DNA of 64,000 nt. Source: a virus. The stretch spans positions 1 through 64,000 of IMG/VR virus record IMGVR_UViG_3300036760_000522. One strand, given 5' to 3'. Made by a program: the position numbers and the translations under genes. This document shows positions 1 through 8,524 of this stretch, piece by piece; within the stretch, counting starts at the first letter, position 1, and each line of letters begins with the position of its first letter. Under the pieces are notes generated by a model, which saw only the letters and a program-made list of their open reading frames with translations, was not told the origin of the DNA and searched no databases.

Positions 1-90
1 CGGTAGGGGAGACCTACGATACTGGCCCCTTGTCGTCTGACGAGATTGCCTTGGACTGCGTTGTCAACTTCATGTTATAGTGAGGAGACA

Positions 91-429
91 ATGTCGACCC
101 CGAGACCGCTCCAGTGGCGTCGGCGCCTCACACAACACGGAATGTGTGAGGCGTGTCGAGCTATTTACGTCAAGCGGTGTGTCCGGCAAATCACCGAGCG
201 TGGTCTCGGACTCGAAAACCGTCTCGAGGTTCTTGAAGCGGTGCGCCGAGATCCGAAACTTGTTGCGTTGACGCCTCGTGGATTCTGTCTTTCGTACGAC
301 AGGGGACGCTCAGCGTTTGTCGGCGTCGGTAGCCTCTACAAGGAGGGCGGTTATTTGATGACGGTTCACGATCTAGAGCCCAGATGGTCTGCACGAACCA
401 AAGAGCCTGTTATGGAGTTCTGGCCCTGA
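91..429 (+). CDS. hypothetical protein
   Basis: 112-residue protein of unknown function. The ATG at 91 is preferred over an upstream ATG at 46 because a GAGGAG ribosome site lies 6 nt before it. The N-terminal part has a CEAC pair and a lone later Cys, and the middle is Arg-rich. No domain is recognised. It precedes another orphan on the same strand. Confidence 0.6.
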   Translation: MSTPRPLQWRRRLTQHGMCEACRAIYVKRCVRQITERGLGLENRLEVLEAVRRDPKLVALTPRGFCLSYDRGRSAFVGVGSLYKEGGYLMTVHDLEPRWSARTKEPVMEFWP

Positions 430-454
430 CACACTTTGTGCTATACTTCACCCC

Positions 455-832
455 GTGACACAAGCGGCTGCCATCCGAATCGCTGCCCGATACGTGGAGT
501 CTTTCCACGTCGAAGCCATGAGCAATCTGCTCCCTCGACGGACGGGGGTGCGGGGAGCTGTCATTTGGGTTTCTCCGGGTGAGTTCAGTGGCGTTGACGT
601 CCAACACGGTCCGAGGATCAAAGTCATGTTGGGTGAGAAGACCACGACAGAGGGCCTTCACGCGGCAGTATCTGTGACTCTCACAAATCCGCCGCGAGTC
701 CTAGGAGTCTTGCCAGGTAGAGTTCGAGGACAAGTTTTCGCATTCATCAACAAGAACCTAGACGTGCTCTTACGCCACTGGCGAGGTGAGCTGGATCCTG
801 GAGACGTTCTCGAACTCATCGAACGCGTCTGA
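455..832 (+). CDS. hypothetical protein, possibly leaderless mRNA
   Basis: 125 residues with a GTG start and no ribosome site. A TATACT hexamer at 442-447 would place transcription start at or next to the GTG, which suggests a leaderless message (inference). The C-terminal half (about residues 80-125), with a leucine-rich helix followed by a W and an acidic tail, vaguely recalls the end of DUF4160 proteins. That resemblance is weak and no function is assigned. It converges with the minus-strand PIN-like gene. Confidence 0.55.
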   Translation: MTQAAAIRIAARYVESFHVEAMSNLLPRRTGVRGAVIWVSPGEFSGVDVQHGPRIKVMLGEKTTTEGLHAAVSVTLTNPPRVLGVLPGRVRGQVFAFINKNLDVLLRHWRGELDPGDVLELIERV

Positions 833-834
833 AA

Positions 835-1275
835 CTAGTCTAGTAGGTCTTGGTATCGGTGTCGACCGTTTGGGTTCAGGACGACAATGAAACCGTGGCC
901 TTTCGACCACAGCTTGAAGTCCTTCAAAGCGGCGTTGATCAATGTTACGGTCTTGTTCTTCTTCGGGCTCGGCTCTGGATCAATGAACTTCAGCTTGTCG
1001 AGTGAGATGATGCCGTACTCGTACATCGAAGCGTCGCCTACGAAGTCCTTTGCGTTTTTGGTGATGATGATGTTCTTGGCAAGTCGCTCCTTGATGTGTT
1101 CGTCAGGCTCGCCGGGGCGAGGTTTGAGAACACGTAAGTTGGACGCCTGGAGAGCTGTCTCTAATGCGAGGACGTTCTCATCAAGCATGACGATCCCGCG
1201 GGACATGGAGATTCGCTTCGACGCATCTTTTTTGTAGGCATCGAGGATCCGGTCGATAGCTACGTCTCTGGACAT
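835..1275 (-). CDS. PIN-like (DUF5615-type) protein, copy 1
   Basis: 146 residues. A MLDEN motif near residue 30, a basic IITKNAKDF segment near residue 72 and an SLDKL segment match the layout of DUF5615 PIN-like proteins, whose acidic residues would bind metal in a nuclease-type fold. The family often appears in toxin-antitoxin pairs, but no adjacent antitoxin is seen here. A clear paralogue lies at 25784-26203 on the other strand, sharing the DEN motif, the K/N-x-KDF segment, the GI(I/V)SLDKL(K/S)FID segment and the LWSK...GF(I)(V/L)VL...NGRH end. Nuclease activity is inferred only. Confidence 0.75.
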   Translation of the reverse strand: MSRDVAIDRILDAYKKDASKRISMSRGIVMLDENVLALETALQASNLRVLKPRPGEPDEHIKERLAKNIIITKNAKDFVGDASMYEYGIISLDKLKFIDPEPSPKKNKTVTLINAALKDFKLWSKGHGFIVVLNPNGRHRYQDLLD

Positions 1276-1304
1276 AGCACATATTGTAACAGGGATTTAG
1301 TCGT

Positions 1305-1523
1305 ATGGCGACAGAAACAGAAGAAGCGGAAACCCGATACTTCCTCGACCAGGACAGTTCGTGTCACTGGTATTTGGTGCGGGCGGACAAACGCACGGAA
1401 TGGGAAGCCTGGAACGAACTCAACGAGGAAGACGAACGCGCCTGGGAACCGCCAGAGTTTGCGAAAAGACTCAGCGGAGGACCCATGGGCGTAACCTTCA
1501 CGGATCCTGTGGGTGTTGAATGA
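1305..1523 (+). CDS. small acidic hypothetical protein
   Basis: 72 residues, rich in Glu and Trp, with an ATG start after a short divergent intergenic region. It overlaps the next gene by 4 nt (ATGA), so the two are probably translated together. No domain recognised. Confidence 0.6.
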   Translation: MATETEEAETRYFLDQDSSCHWYLVRADKRTEWEAWNELNEEDERAWEPPEFAKRLSGGPMGVTFTDPVGVE

Positions 1524-1735
1524 CTTGGGGCGACCTCAAGGAAAAATTCGACACGCTACCACTGTCGACGAAGATCGTTGCCCAAGTCTGGATAGACGAC
1601 ATTGACGACGACAATTGGGACGGCTCGTTTGACGGGGCTTTCTACGACGAAACTGAGGAGACGCTCTACTTGGTGAAGCACGAAGAAGAGGCCGACGTGG
1701 TCGACGAACCAAACACTACCGGTAGCCGAGTTTGA
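1520..1735 (+). CDS. small acidic hypothetical protein
   Basis: 71 residues with an Asp-rich middle (IDDIDDDNWD). The start overlaps the stop of the preceding gene. Its last codons lie inside the first copy of a repeated intergenic motif (1728-1756), as also happens for the zinc-ribbon gene ending at 11354. Function unknown. Confidence 0.6.
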   Translation: MTWGDLKEKFDTLPLSTKIVAQVWIDDIDDDNWDGSFDGAFYDETEETLYLVKHEEEADVVDEPNTTGSRV

Positions 1736-1756
1736 ATCCGTCAGATGTTGAGAGGT
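1728..1756 (+). repeat. intergenic motif, copy 1
   Basis: 29-bp element with the core GTCAGATGTTGAGAG, repeated at 11347-11375 and 11420-11444. This copy starts in the last codons of one gene and ends just before the start of the RecA-like gene. It could be an operator or a promoter element. Confidence 0.7.
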
Positions 1757-1761
1757 AAGGT

Positions 1762-2409
1762 ATGACGCATCGGTTCTCATCAGGGGTGCCGTCGCTCGAC
1801 CGACGCTTGGGGGGCGGTTACCTGCCAGGAGTGGTCGAAGTCTACGGCTCACGAGGTAGTGGCAAGACAACCCTCGCGAGGCGGGCCCTAGCGGCAGCAG
1901 AGAAGGCCGGAGCCTCGGTTTCTTACTGGACTCCAGGGGTAACCAAAAAGCCTCCCAAAGGGCTCCTAGTCGAACATCACACGGAGCGGGACGTTGAGGA
2001 AGTTCTCAAGGGGATCCTGGAAGTGCTCAAACAACGAAAGCGGACGCTTGTCGTTCTCGATCCGCTTTCAAATTTGGTCTCCTTGGACACGGATCTCGTA
2101 TCAGGTGTCCGTCTGTTCGTGATCCACGCGCTCCCAAGACTCTGTCGAGCACTAGTTCGAACACAAAGCGTCTTGATCGTCACCTCGCCAGACAACCAGC
2201 GACACAGGGCGCTTCACTTCTACGCGACAACCTGTTTGCGCATCAGAGAGGACGCATCCCGAAAGTCCAGGAGCATCACAGTTACCAAGCATGTCGAAAT
2301 CGAGTGTGGTGCAGGGAGTGTTAATCGCCAGGCAAGCGTGCGTCGTCGACAAGCTTACGGCCGATCCCTTGAAGGATTCAGGGTCGGCTTCGGGCCAAGC
2401 TCAAAATGA
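1762..2409 (+). CDS. RecA/RadA-like ATPase
   Basis: 215 residues. The opening GVPSLDRRLGGG is typical of RecA-fold proteins. Walker A is GSRGSGKTT (residues 29-37) and a Walker B-like strand ends in LVVLD near residue 98. It is shorter than bacterial RecA (about 350 residues) and has a basic C-terminus. A role in recombination or single-strand DNA handling during phage replication is inferred. It lies upstream of the CRISPR-Cas genes but has no Cas signature. Confidence 0.8.
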   Translation: MTHRFSSGVPSLDRRLGGGYLPGVVEVYGSRGSGKTTLARRALAAAEKAGASVSYWTPGVTKKPPKGLLVEHHTERDVEEVLKGILEVLKQRKRTLVVLDPLSNLVSLDTDLVSGVRLFVIHALPRLCRALVRTQSVLIVTSPDNQRHRALHFYATTCLRIREDASRKSRSITVTKHVEIECGAGSVNRQASVRRRQAYGRSLEGFRVGFGPSSK

Positions 2410-2427
2410 ACCTTTGGGAAGAAGCGT

Positions 2428-2622
2428 GTGTCAAACGAAGTCAAGATCGACGTCTCGTTCGAAGCACACCAAGTGAGCTACGCGATCCAGTTAGCTGTCT
2501 CCGACATCAGGGATGAGATGTCGCGTCCAAGCGTGCTCTTCCGGCCGACACTGACGAAGGACGGAGACAAGTATTGTATGCACTGCGGCCTTTGTGTCGG
2601 GTTCGAGGGCGCAGGGCTGTGA
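2428..2622 (+). CDS. hypothetical protein with Cys pair
   Basis: 64 residues, GTG start preceded by a GGGAAGAAG purine run. The C-terminus has YCMHCGLC, a likely metal-binding knuckle. A shorter ORF in another frame begins at 2406 but looks less protein-like. Function unknown. Confidence 0.5.
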   Translation: MSNEVKIDVSFEAHQVSYAIQLAVSDIRDEMSRPSVLFRPTLTKDGDKYCMHCGLCVGFEGAGL

Positions 2623-2706
2623 TTTCACAAATCACGAAACCGGCACAAAACATGCTGTCAAAAATAATTGGTTGACACCGTTTGGTCTCGGGTTCATTGG
2701 AGCCCT

Positions 2707-3333
2707 GTGAAAAAACTGCGATATTCGAAAGCCTGGGAAATACGTGTCAGCGGAAATCACGCTCTTTATACCCGGGCGGATTTTCAAGCGGAGCGTGTCA
2801 GTTACGATACCCCTACGCCACCGGCTATGGCCGGGATGCTTGAATCGATCCTGTGGCGTCCAGGTTTCAACTGGCGTGTCAGTGAGATTCTCGTCCTGAA
2901 CCCAATTCAGTGGACCAACCTCACTCGAAACGAGGTCAAAGAGATCACGTTTAGTAAGGGCTACGTCGATCTGGATCAGCAACACACACAACGACGATCC
3001 AGAATCCTCGTCAACGTTGATTGGATCGTGAAAGCCAAACTCGTAACAAGCACGGAAACACCTATACCAGAACTCCGAAAAATGGAGGCAATGGCCGAAC
3101 GGTATTTGGCTAACGGGAAATGCAACCACAGACCGTTCTTGGGTTGTAGAGAGTTTCCAGCAAAGGTCCGTCTAGTGAATGGGTCCGAGACTCTACCAAG
3201 TCCGGTCGACATCACGCGGCAGTTGGGCAGGATGCCACACAGCTACCGTTGGGTTCAGGACGTTCGAGCTGAGGTTTTCATGTTCGATGCCGAACTGAAT
3301 CGTGGTCGGCTCGTCGTTCCGGAGGTCGCATGA
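2707..3333 (+). CDS. cas5c: Cas5 (type I-C, Cas5d/Cas5c)
   Basis: 208 residues. In type I-C systems Cas5 is both a Cascade subunit and the pre-crRNA endonuclease that cuts at the base of the repeat hairpin (family knowledge). Visible family features are the N-terminal GNHALYTR segment followed by VSYDTPTPP, the NPIQWTNLTRNEV strand, an RRSRILVNVDW segment near residue 95, and GCREFPAKV at about 146-154. The GTG at 2707 is chosen because it gives the usual Cas5 N-terminus and has GGAG 6 nt upstream. The open frame extends to a TTG at 2668. The stop overlaps the cas8c start (ATGA). There is no cas6, as expected for I-C. Confidence 0.92.
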   Translation: MKKLRYSKAWEIRVSGNHALYTRADFQAERVSYDTPTPPAMAGMLESILWRPGFNWRVSEILVLNPIQWTNLTRNEVKEITFSKGYVDLDQQHTQRRSRILVNVDWIVKAKLVTSTETPIPELRKMEAMAERYLANGKCNHRPFLGCREFPAKVRLVNGSETLPSPVDITRQLGRMPHSYRWVQDVRAEVFMFDAELNRGRLVVPEVA

Positions 3334-5024
3334 TCCTGGAAGCCCTTTGGGCCTACGCCCAAAAAGCACGTCTTGTTCCCAACGAGTACATGGCGCAAAC
3401 GGCGGGCCTCACTGTCGACCTAAACAAGCAAGGGGCCTTTCGAAGCGTCACCGCCAATAGGTTTTCAGTCGACGCCCCAACCCCCGTTCCTGCCAAACGG
3501 CCGGGTACGACACCTAAGCCATATCTGTTGGACCACGTTGGTTACGTGCTTGGATTGGGGACCGATCCGAACAAGCTAGCCCGGCGCAAAACACAACAGC
3601 GAGCCTACAAGGCATACGTTACTGACCTAGCAGAAACCGTCAAAAGTCTGCGACCGGTTGCCAAATTCTTGTCGGGACCTGTACCCAAGGAAATCAAGCA
3701 GCTGAAATGTGCGGATCACATCAAGGTGGCCTTCACCGTCAACGGCAAGTCGATCTACAAAGATTCAGGACTCAGAGCGCACTATCGCAGTCTGCGCAAG
3801 GAGACATCCCCTACGGAGACTTGTCGAATCACCGGCAAGCCTTGCACGCCAGGTTTTTTTCCACTCTTCAAAAACCTTCCAGGATCCAAAGGTTCAAACC
3901 TGATTACCTTCGAGGAGAAGGCGTGGCAATTTGACGGACGAGACTCTAGCAGGTGCTACCCGCTCTTGCGCGAGATTCGTGAGGGTGTTGCAGCTGCCTG
4001 GAACCATCTCACCGAACCAGCAGAAAAGGCGTTTTGGAATCGACGTTCAGCGTTCGTCCTTGAACGATCCAAAGGTACAGAAAAAGACGACAAGTCGAAG
4101 CCTTTGGCGATTTGGTGGACGTTAGCAGATGTTGATCTTAGTCCACTGCAACGCGTTGTGGAAGGACCTGTTTCCGGCAAGCCCTATCGGGAATTTATGG
4201 ATCAGGCTTTCCTCGATCTCTCAGCACTAGAGGTTGAGGGGGACCTATTTGTCTTGGTGGCACAATCGTACGACTCGTGTCCCGGACGTATTTCCGTTCT
4301 GGATTGGTTGGTCGTGCCCCTGAGAAAAGTCGCAAGCAACCTACGACAATTTCGAACTGAAACGGGCAATGCGACGCTGCGACGATTGTGTCGAAGCTCT
4401 CCGAGTTACCTAGTAAGTCAGGCCCTCTTGCGAGCCGCCTTGGTGGGAGAGGATTACCCGCCAGGTGTCATCCGAGAGCTGACTCGTCTAAACAACCAAC
4501 GTTGGCCGGATACTAACGGGCTAGCACCAGGACCTCTACTCACCGGCGTCACAGCCAAACTAATTGGAAAAGGAAATCACATGAACAACGGAAAAGATCT
4601 GGAAGAAGAAAGAGACAACCCATTCCACACGACGGACCCAAATTTTTGGGGCGGCTGTTTGGTAGCTCTGGGTAACCACCTACTGGCTGCTAATGGTGTT
4701 GGTGGGAACTTGGACGCACAACTTGACTCGATCAGCACTCAGCCAGGAAAATACTTTCCGAAGTTCGACGGCAAGGTCCGACGCGCGATCACACGACTCC
4801 GCAAGGCTCCGGTTGAGGAAAAACCCGAGATCCATACGGCCATCTCACACTACGACAGCTCGTACGTCAAGTTCGTACAGGACAGCAGCAAAGGCATCGT
4901 ACCACTGCGTTTGAGCGGCACAGAGTCTCTCGCTTTTCGACGTGGGTATGTCTTGCAGCAGCGAAGCCTAAGAGTCAACAAGGCCAAAACAGCGGAGAAA
5001 CCAGAGAAATTATCAGGGACATAA
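3330..5024 (+). CDS. cas8c: Cas8c (Csd1) large Cascade subunit
   Basis: 564 residues, close to the family's 550-620. The N-terminal alpha-rich Csd1 start, the DHVGYVLGLG segment near residue 70 and the overall order cas5-cas8c-cas7 identify it. In type I-C Cascade this subunit recognises the PAM and opens the target (family knowledge). It overlaps cas5 by 4 nt and is followed by cas7 after a short gap. A ribosome site plus ATG inside the 3' part (4581) probably yields a separate Cas11c small subunit, as shown for other I-C systems. Confidence 0.9.
   Translation: MILEALWAYAQKARLVPNEYMAQTAGLTVDLNKQGAFRSVTANRFSVDAPTPVPAKRPGTTPKPYLLDHVGYVLGLGTDPNKLARRKTQQRAYKAYVTDLAETVKSLRPVAKFLSGPVPKEIKQLKCADHIKVAFTVNGKSIYKDSGLRAHYRSLRKETSPTETCRITGKPCTPGFFPLFKNLPGSKGSNLITFEEKAWQFDGRDSSRCYPLLREIREGVAAAWNHLTEPAEKAFWNRRSAFVLERSKGTEKDDKSKPLAIWWTLADVDLSPLQRVVEGPVSGKPYREFMDQAFLDLSALEVEGDLFVLVAQSYDSCPGRISVLDWLVVPLRKVASNLRQFRTETGNATLRRLCRSSPSYLVSQALLRAALVGEDYPPGVIRELTRLNNQRWPDTNGLAPGPLLTGVTAKLIGKGNHMNNGKDLEEERDNPFHTTDPNFWGGCLVALGNHLLAANGVGGNLDAQLDSISTQPGKYFPKFDGKVRRAITRLRKAPVEEKPEIHTAISHYDSSYVKFVQDSSKGIVPLRLSGTESLAFRRGYVLQQRSLRVNKAKTAEKPEKLSGT
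4581..5024 (+). CDS. cas11c: Cas11c small subunit from internal start
   Basis: In-frame ATG inside cas8c, 7 nt after an AAAAGGA ribosome-binding sequence (4568-4574). It would make a 147-residue protein identical to the Cas8c C-terminal domain. In characterised type I-C loci the Cas11 subunits are made exactly this way, at about 120-150 residues. Seen: the site and the frame. Inferred: that it is used. No ribosome profiling is available. Confidence 0.6.
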   Translation: MNNGKDLEEERDNPFHTTDPNFWGGCLVALGNHLLAANGVGGNLDAQLDSISTQPGKYFPKFDGKVRRAITRLRKAPVEEKPEIHTAISHYDSSYVKFVQDSSKGIVPLRLSGTESLAFRRGYVLQQRSLRVNKAKTAEKPEKLSGT

Positions 5025-5069
5025 ATCGTCCTTGTCGGTAAAACAAAACCAACACGAATGGAAAATCAA

Positions 5070-5945
5070 ATGGCGACAGCTAAGAAAACAACACAGGTAC
5101 CCGCATTGGACGGGATCATCGTTCCAGAAACCGTCAACGCAAATCAAAACGGGGATCCAGATGACGGGGGCAATCCTCGTCGCAACGCCGTGACAGACAA
5201 AGGGCTCTGGTCACGTGAAAGCATCAATCGACGGATCCGGGATTACGTCTACGACGTTCACAAAGGTAAACCCGGGTTCGATTTGTTCATCAAACGAGGC
5301 AATGTCCACGAGACACTGATCCGGGAAGCGTACGTGAGTTCCGGAGCAGGAATCGACAAGGGCAGAGACTACGCTAAGGGCAACCTTGCGTTGTGTGAAA
5401 AGTATTTCGACGTGCGGTGGTTCGGACTTGTAGTCACCAAACCTGGTGACGGTGGGATCCGAGGGCCAATTTGCATAAATATTGGTGAATCTGTCTACCC
5501 TATAACGCACGAAGACATGGCGGGTACGAGACAAACTCGGACGAACGAAGAACGTGCCAAAACTGGCAGTCGGGAAATGTCCCACAAGCGGTTCATTCCG
5601 CACGCGGTTTTCACGATTACCTGGCACCTCGATCCGTTTTACGCACAACGAACCGGGTTCGACAAGAACGACTTGGAAATCTTCCTAGACGCGATTACAC
5701 GTGTCTTCAGGAACGATCACTCGTCTATGAGGGGGCGAATCAACCTCCGGTACTCGGTCGTGTTTGAGCACGAGGAGCCTACCCGCAATGCCGAGCCGTG
5801 TGATTTGTTCGAGCTCCTCAAAATCAAGGCAAAGGATCCGCATACGGCTTCGCAATGGTCGGACTACACCGTGACCTTACCGACGGCCAAAGATCTGCCC
5901 GCCGGTGTAACGATGAAAATCCTGCACGCAACGAAGGCTGCTTGA
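5070..5945 (+). CDS. cas7c: Cas7 (Csd2) backbone subunit
   Basis: About 291 residues. It forms the crRNA-covering backbone of Cascade (family knowledge). The N-terminal signature NANQNGDPDDGGNPRRN followed by VTDKGL is the Csd2/Cas7 RAMP motif, with SINRRIRDYV after it. An MSHKRFIPHAVF segment near residue 168 is also typical. An ATG at 5058 is in frame, but only 5070 has a purine site (GGA) at suitable distance. It is followed directly by a perfect hairpin, then the helicase gene. Confidence 0.92.
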   Translation: MATAKKTTQVPALDGIIVPETVNANQNGDPDDGGNPRRNAVTDKGLWSRESINRRIRDYVYDVHKGKPGFDLFIKRGNVHETLIREAYVSSGAGIDKGRDYAKGNLALCEKYFDVRWFGLVVTKPGDGGIRGPICINIGESVYPITHEDMAGTRQTRTNEERAKTGSREMSHKRFIPHAVFTITWHLDPFYAQRTGFDKNDLEIFLDAITRVFRNDHSSMRGRINLRYSVVFEHEEPTRNAEPCDLFELLKIKAKDPHTASQWSDYTVTLPTAKDLPAGVTMKILHATKAA

Positions 5946-5954
5946 ACCGCCCTT

Positions 5955-5989
5955 AGAGGACGAGTGCTGAACTTCAGCACTCGTCCTCT
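5955..5989 (+). terminator. perfect hairpin between cas7 and helicase
   Basis: 17-bp arms 5955-5971 and 5973-5989 (core AGTGCTGAAcTTCAGCACT), followed by ATTTCT. It would act as a terminator or attenuator, separating Cascade expression from the helicase, or as an mRNA-stabilising hairpin. Confidence 0.7.
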
Positions 5990-6011
5990 ATTTCTGATTG
6001 GAGTACGAATC

Positions 6012-8345
6012 ATGGAATTTCACGATTACCAAGCTGTTACCTTGGCCGACGCCTGTAACACAGATTGGAAATCTTACTACGTTTTGTGGGCAATGGCAGC
6101 CGGGAAAACGGCGTTTTGCCACGCTTACCTCAAGTGGGCTTTCGAGTGTGACGTCTATGACCACGCAGTAATCCTAACGCCCTACAAAACCACAAGGGAC
6201 GGATTCGTCACCCGTAAACTGGATGATGAGCGCCGCATCTTGTACGTCAGCGATCTGAAATACGACGTGAGAAAGGACCTGGTACGCCCGCTAGAATCGG
6301 ACTCAATCGCAGAGCTTCGTGAATACCTGCGCACACCAAAGCCTGGCTACGCTGTGGTAATTTGTGACGCCACAGCAAGAGCCTTCGTCCAAACGGGGGC
6401 TGACCAGAACGAACGCCTCATAGTAATTGGCGACGAGTGTCATGGCCATCAAGCCCCCGCGATGAGATCATGGGTAAACGCAATTCGAAGCCGCGGAGCA
6501 AAAACCATCAGTCTAACCGCAACACCCTATCGTCACGACAACGTCCCTGTATTGCCTCCACCAGGCACTAAGGGGGTTCGGTTGGGCCCAGTCCGCACGT
6601 ACACCGAGCAGGTACGGGACGGCCTGGCGCCCGACATCACGTTGAAGTGTATTCCTGTGGCCTGTGCAAACGCTATCAATGACGACGAACGCTTTCAGGA
6701 GATGGCTGCGGCAATCGTGGCTAATTGGTCACCAGATCGCAAAGCCATGGTTCAAATTACACCACGGGCTGCTGGTTGGAGCGGGCGCGAGGAGGACGAA
6801 CTGAACGAAGTCCAGAAAACTTTCTGCAACCAATTTCGATGTCGCATCATTGAAGCTCTCCAAAAGGCCAAGATCAGGTGCGTCGACATGACCGACTTTG
6901 AGGAGCACGACGGCTGTCCGCAGAACTATCAAGAGGTGTTACTCGCGGAACGTAAGGTCAGACATTTCAAGGACTCAAAGGTGGACGTCTTTATTGGGAT
7001 CAACAACATATCCCTAGGTGTTGATTGGACATTGTGTAACACAGTAATATCTACAGATTTTATGAGTTCCTTGTCTCGGATGGTTCAATTCAGTGGTCGA
7101 GGAGGTCGAAACAAAAAGGATTTCCTGTCATATCCGAATAGGTATCTAGACCAGATGGAGTTTTTGGTCTTGACACCTGTCAAGCGCGAAAACGAGGATG
7201 CTGTACGAATCCGGGAGATGGCTCGTCACGCCGTACTGCTGTCACTGACACTCTCTCAGTTGACACTTCCAGCAGGTTTGACAGGTTACACCGCCATCCA
7301 ACGGAGATTGCGTGAGATCCATGCCCCAAAGATTGCCACGGAGCTGCGAGACCACCTTGGAAGACGCGATCACTTGACTAAAGTCCACGCGAATACCGTC
7401 GTTGTCCTCTCTGATCAGTGGGGGCGAATCAAGGTAAAGAACCTCAGAGTATTACTCCTTCGACAACAACGGCAGCAGTATCCAGACGAGACCCCGGAGC
7501 AGAGACAACATGCTGTCGACGCGGCCATACAAGAGCTAGTGTCAGCTCAAGTGGATCCCGGACAGATCGAGAAAGCAGTAGCTTCTATCCCACTACAAGA
7601 AGGGACAACTCTCCGATACGTATTCGAGGAGTTGGTCAAGTGGTTCAACGACGAGTATATTGACGTTCGAATCAATCCGTTTCTCCGCAATGCAAGAGAA
7701 TTTGTTACTGAGTTCTACCCGGATACTTGCGACAATGTATTTCGCCGCCTCCGAGAGCTGCAACAAGAGGCTCTGGATCCGACAATCGTATGTGACTGGG
7801 CAATTGCCTTTTACAAAGAGCACGACAGATGGCCCGAGGCAGGCCCCATTCAGGAAGCACCGCACGTCTCCTGGGGGGATGTCAATCAAGCTCTCCTCCA
7901 CGGGACACGAGGGTTACCGCGGCTCCCCAACGGACTGTTGCAATTCCTCGGTGAATGGGCCCACAACCACAAACAGGTCCTCAGGGTGTTCTCGAGAGTC
8001 TTCCACGATATCCACCAGGACAACTCCACGGAGACGGAGTGGCGGCCTGTACTGAGCGCCCTAGGCATTCCAGGAACAGACAATATCCACGAAGCCTTTT
8101 TGCAATACGATCGTGCGCGATTGTCCTCCAGAGTCTACTTTGGTGAGCGGGAGCAAGCCGGATTCGAAGCAGCCATGTCCCACGTGGTGAAACACATTCA
8201 GCTGTTCCATTTCTTGCGGCTCTTCACGAAGGCTTTCTACAGTCGCCAGGGCTCGCATTGGAACTTCTGGTGGACAATTGCAGAAGCCCAGCGCCACGAC
8301 ACAGCTTTGACTATCAGACAACTCCGAAACCTTGCGAGCGGTTAG
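6012..8345 (+). CDS. SF2 DEAD/DEAH-type helicase in the Cas3 position
   Basis: 777 residues. Superfamily 2 motifs: Walker A AAGKT (29-33), DECH Walker B (141-144), LTATP motif III (168-172) and a QFSGRGGR motif VI in the second RecA domain. The C-terminal 350 residues are unassigned. There is no HD nuclease domain at either end and no Cas3-specific motif, so this is not a normal Cas3. A type I-C variant in huge phages with a helicase in place of Cas3 has been described (Al-Shayeb et al. 2020), and this locus fits it. The start at 6012 has GGAG 8 nt upstream. A terminator overlaps the stop codon. Unwinding at Cascade-bound targets is inference. An unrelated replication helicase is also possible. 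Confidence 0.85.
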   Translation: MEFHDYQAVTLADACNTDWKSYYVLWAMAAGKTAFCHAYLKWAFECDVYDHAVILTPYKTTRDGFVTRKLDDERRILYVSDLKYDVRKDLVRPLESDSIAELREYLRTPKPGYAVVICDATARAFVQTGADQNERLIVIGDECHGHQAPAMRSWVNAIRSRGAKTISLTATPYRHDNVPVLPPPGTKGVRLGPVRTYTEQVRDGLAPDITLKCIPVACANAINDDERFQEMAAAIVANWSPDRKAMVQITPRAAGWSGREEDELNEVQKTFCNQFRCRIIEALQKAKIRCVDMTDFEEHDGCPQNYQEVLLAERKVRHFKDSKVDVFIGINNISLGVDWTLCNTVISTDFMSSLSRMVQFSGRGGRNKKDFLSYPNRYLDQMEFLVLTPVKRENEDAVRIREMARHAVLLSLTLSQLTLPAGLTGYTAIQRRLREIHAPKIATELRDHLGRRDHLTKVHANTVVVLSDQWGRIKVKNLRVLLLRQQRQQYPDETPEQRQHAVDAAIQELVSAQVDPGQIEKAVASIPLQEGTTLRYVFEELVKWFNDEYIDVRINPFLRNAREFVTEFYPDTCDNVFRRLRELQQEALDPTIVCDWAIAFYKEHDRWPEAGPIQEAPHVSWGDVNQALLHGTRGLPRLPNGLLQFLGEWAHNHKQVLRVFSRVFHDIHQDNSTETEWRPVLSALGIPGTDNIHEAFLQYDRARLSSRVYFGEREQAGFEAAMSHVVKHIQLFHFLRLFTKAFYSRQGSHWNFWWTIAEAQRHDTALTIRQLRNLASG

Positions 8346-8378
8346 GTGCTGCGACTAGGTCCTTAACCGCTCGCAAGG
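8330..8378 (+). terminator. terminator at helicase end
   Basis: 15-bp arms 8330-8344 and 8364-8378 (CCTTGCGAGCGGTTA and complement) followed by the T-rich run cggctttgttcttt. It spans the helicase stop and would insulate the CRISPR leader from read-through. Confidence 0.75.
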
Positions 8379-8524
8379 CGGCTTTGTTCTTTGAAAACTC
8401 ACGACATTTTCACTTCCGTTCACCTGTAGATGGTGAACGGAAGGACGCCATTCTGTTCTCTGCAAGACAACCTCTCGCAATCCACACTGCAAAACCTCGA
8501 TAAAACAGTCTTTAGTGACGAAGG
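8379..8524 (+). promoter_or_regulatory. CRISPR leader with 12-bp hairpin
   Basis: AT-rich stretch between the helicase terminator and the first repeat. It contains a perfect 12-bp hairpin (arms 8413-8424 and 8432-8443, 7-nt loop) without a following T-run. It sits next to the identical, presumably newest, repeats, so it should carry the array promoter. I cannot point to clear -35 and -10 boxes. Confidence 0.5.

Noticed and set aside
5964-8345. Helicase as a true Cas3
   Set aside because: No HD nuclease motif at either end and no Cas3-specific segments. Only SF2 helicase motifs are visible.
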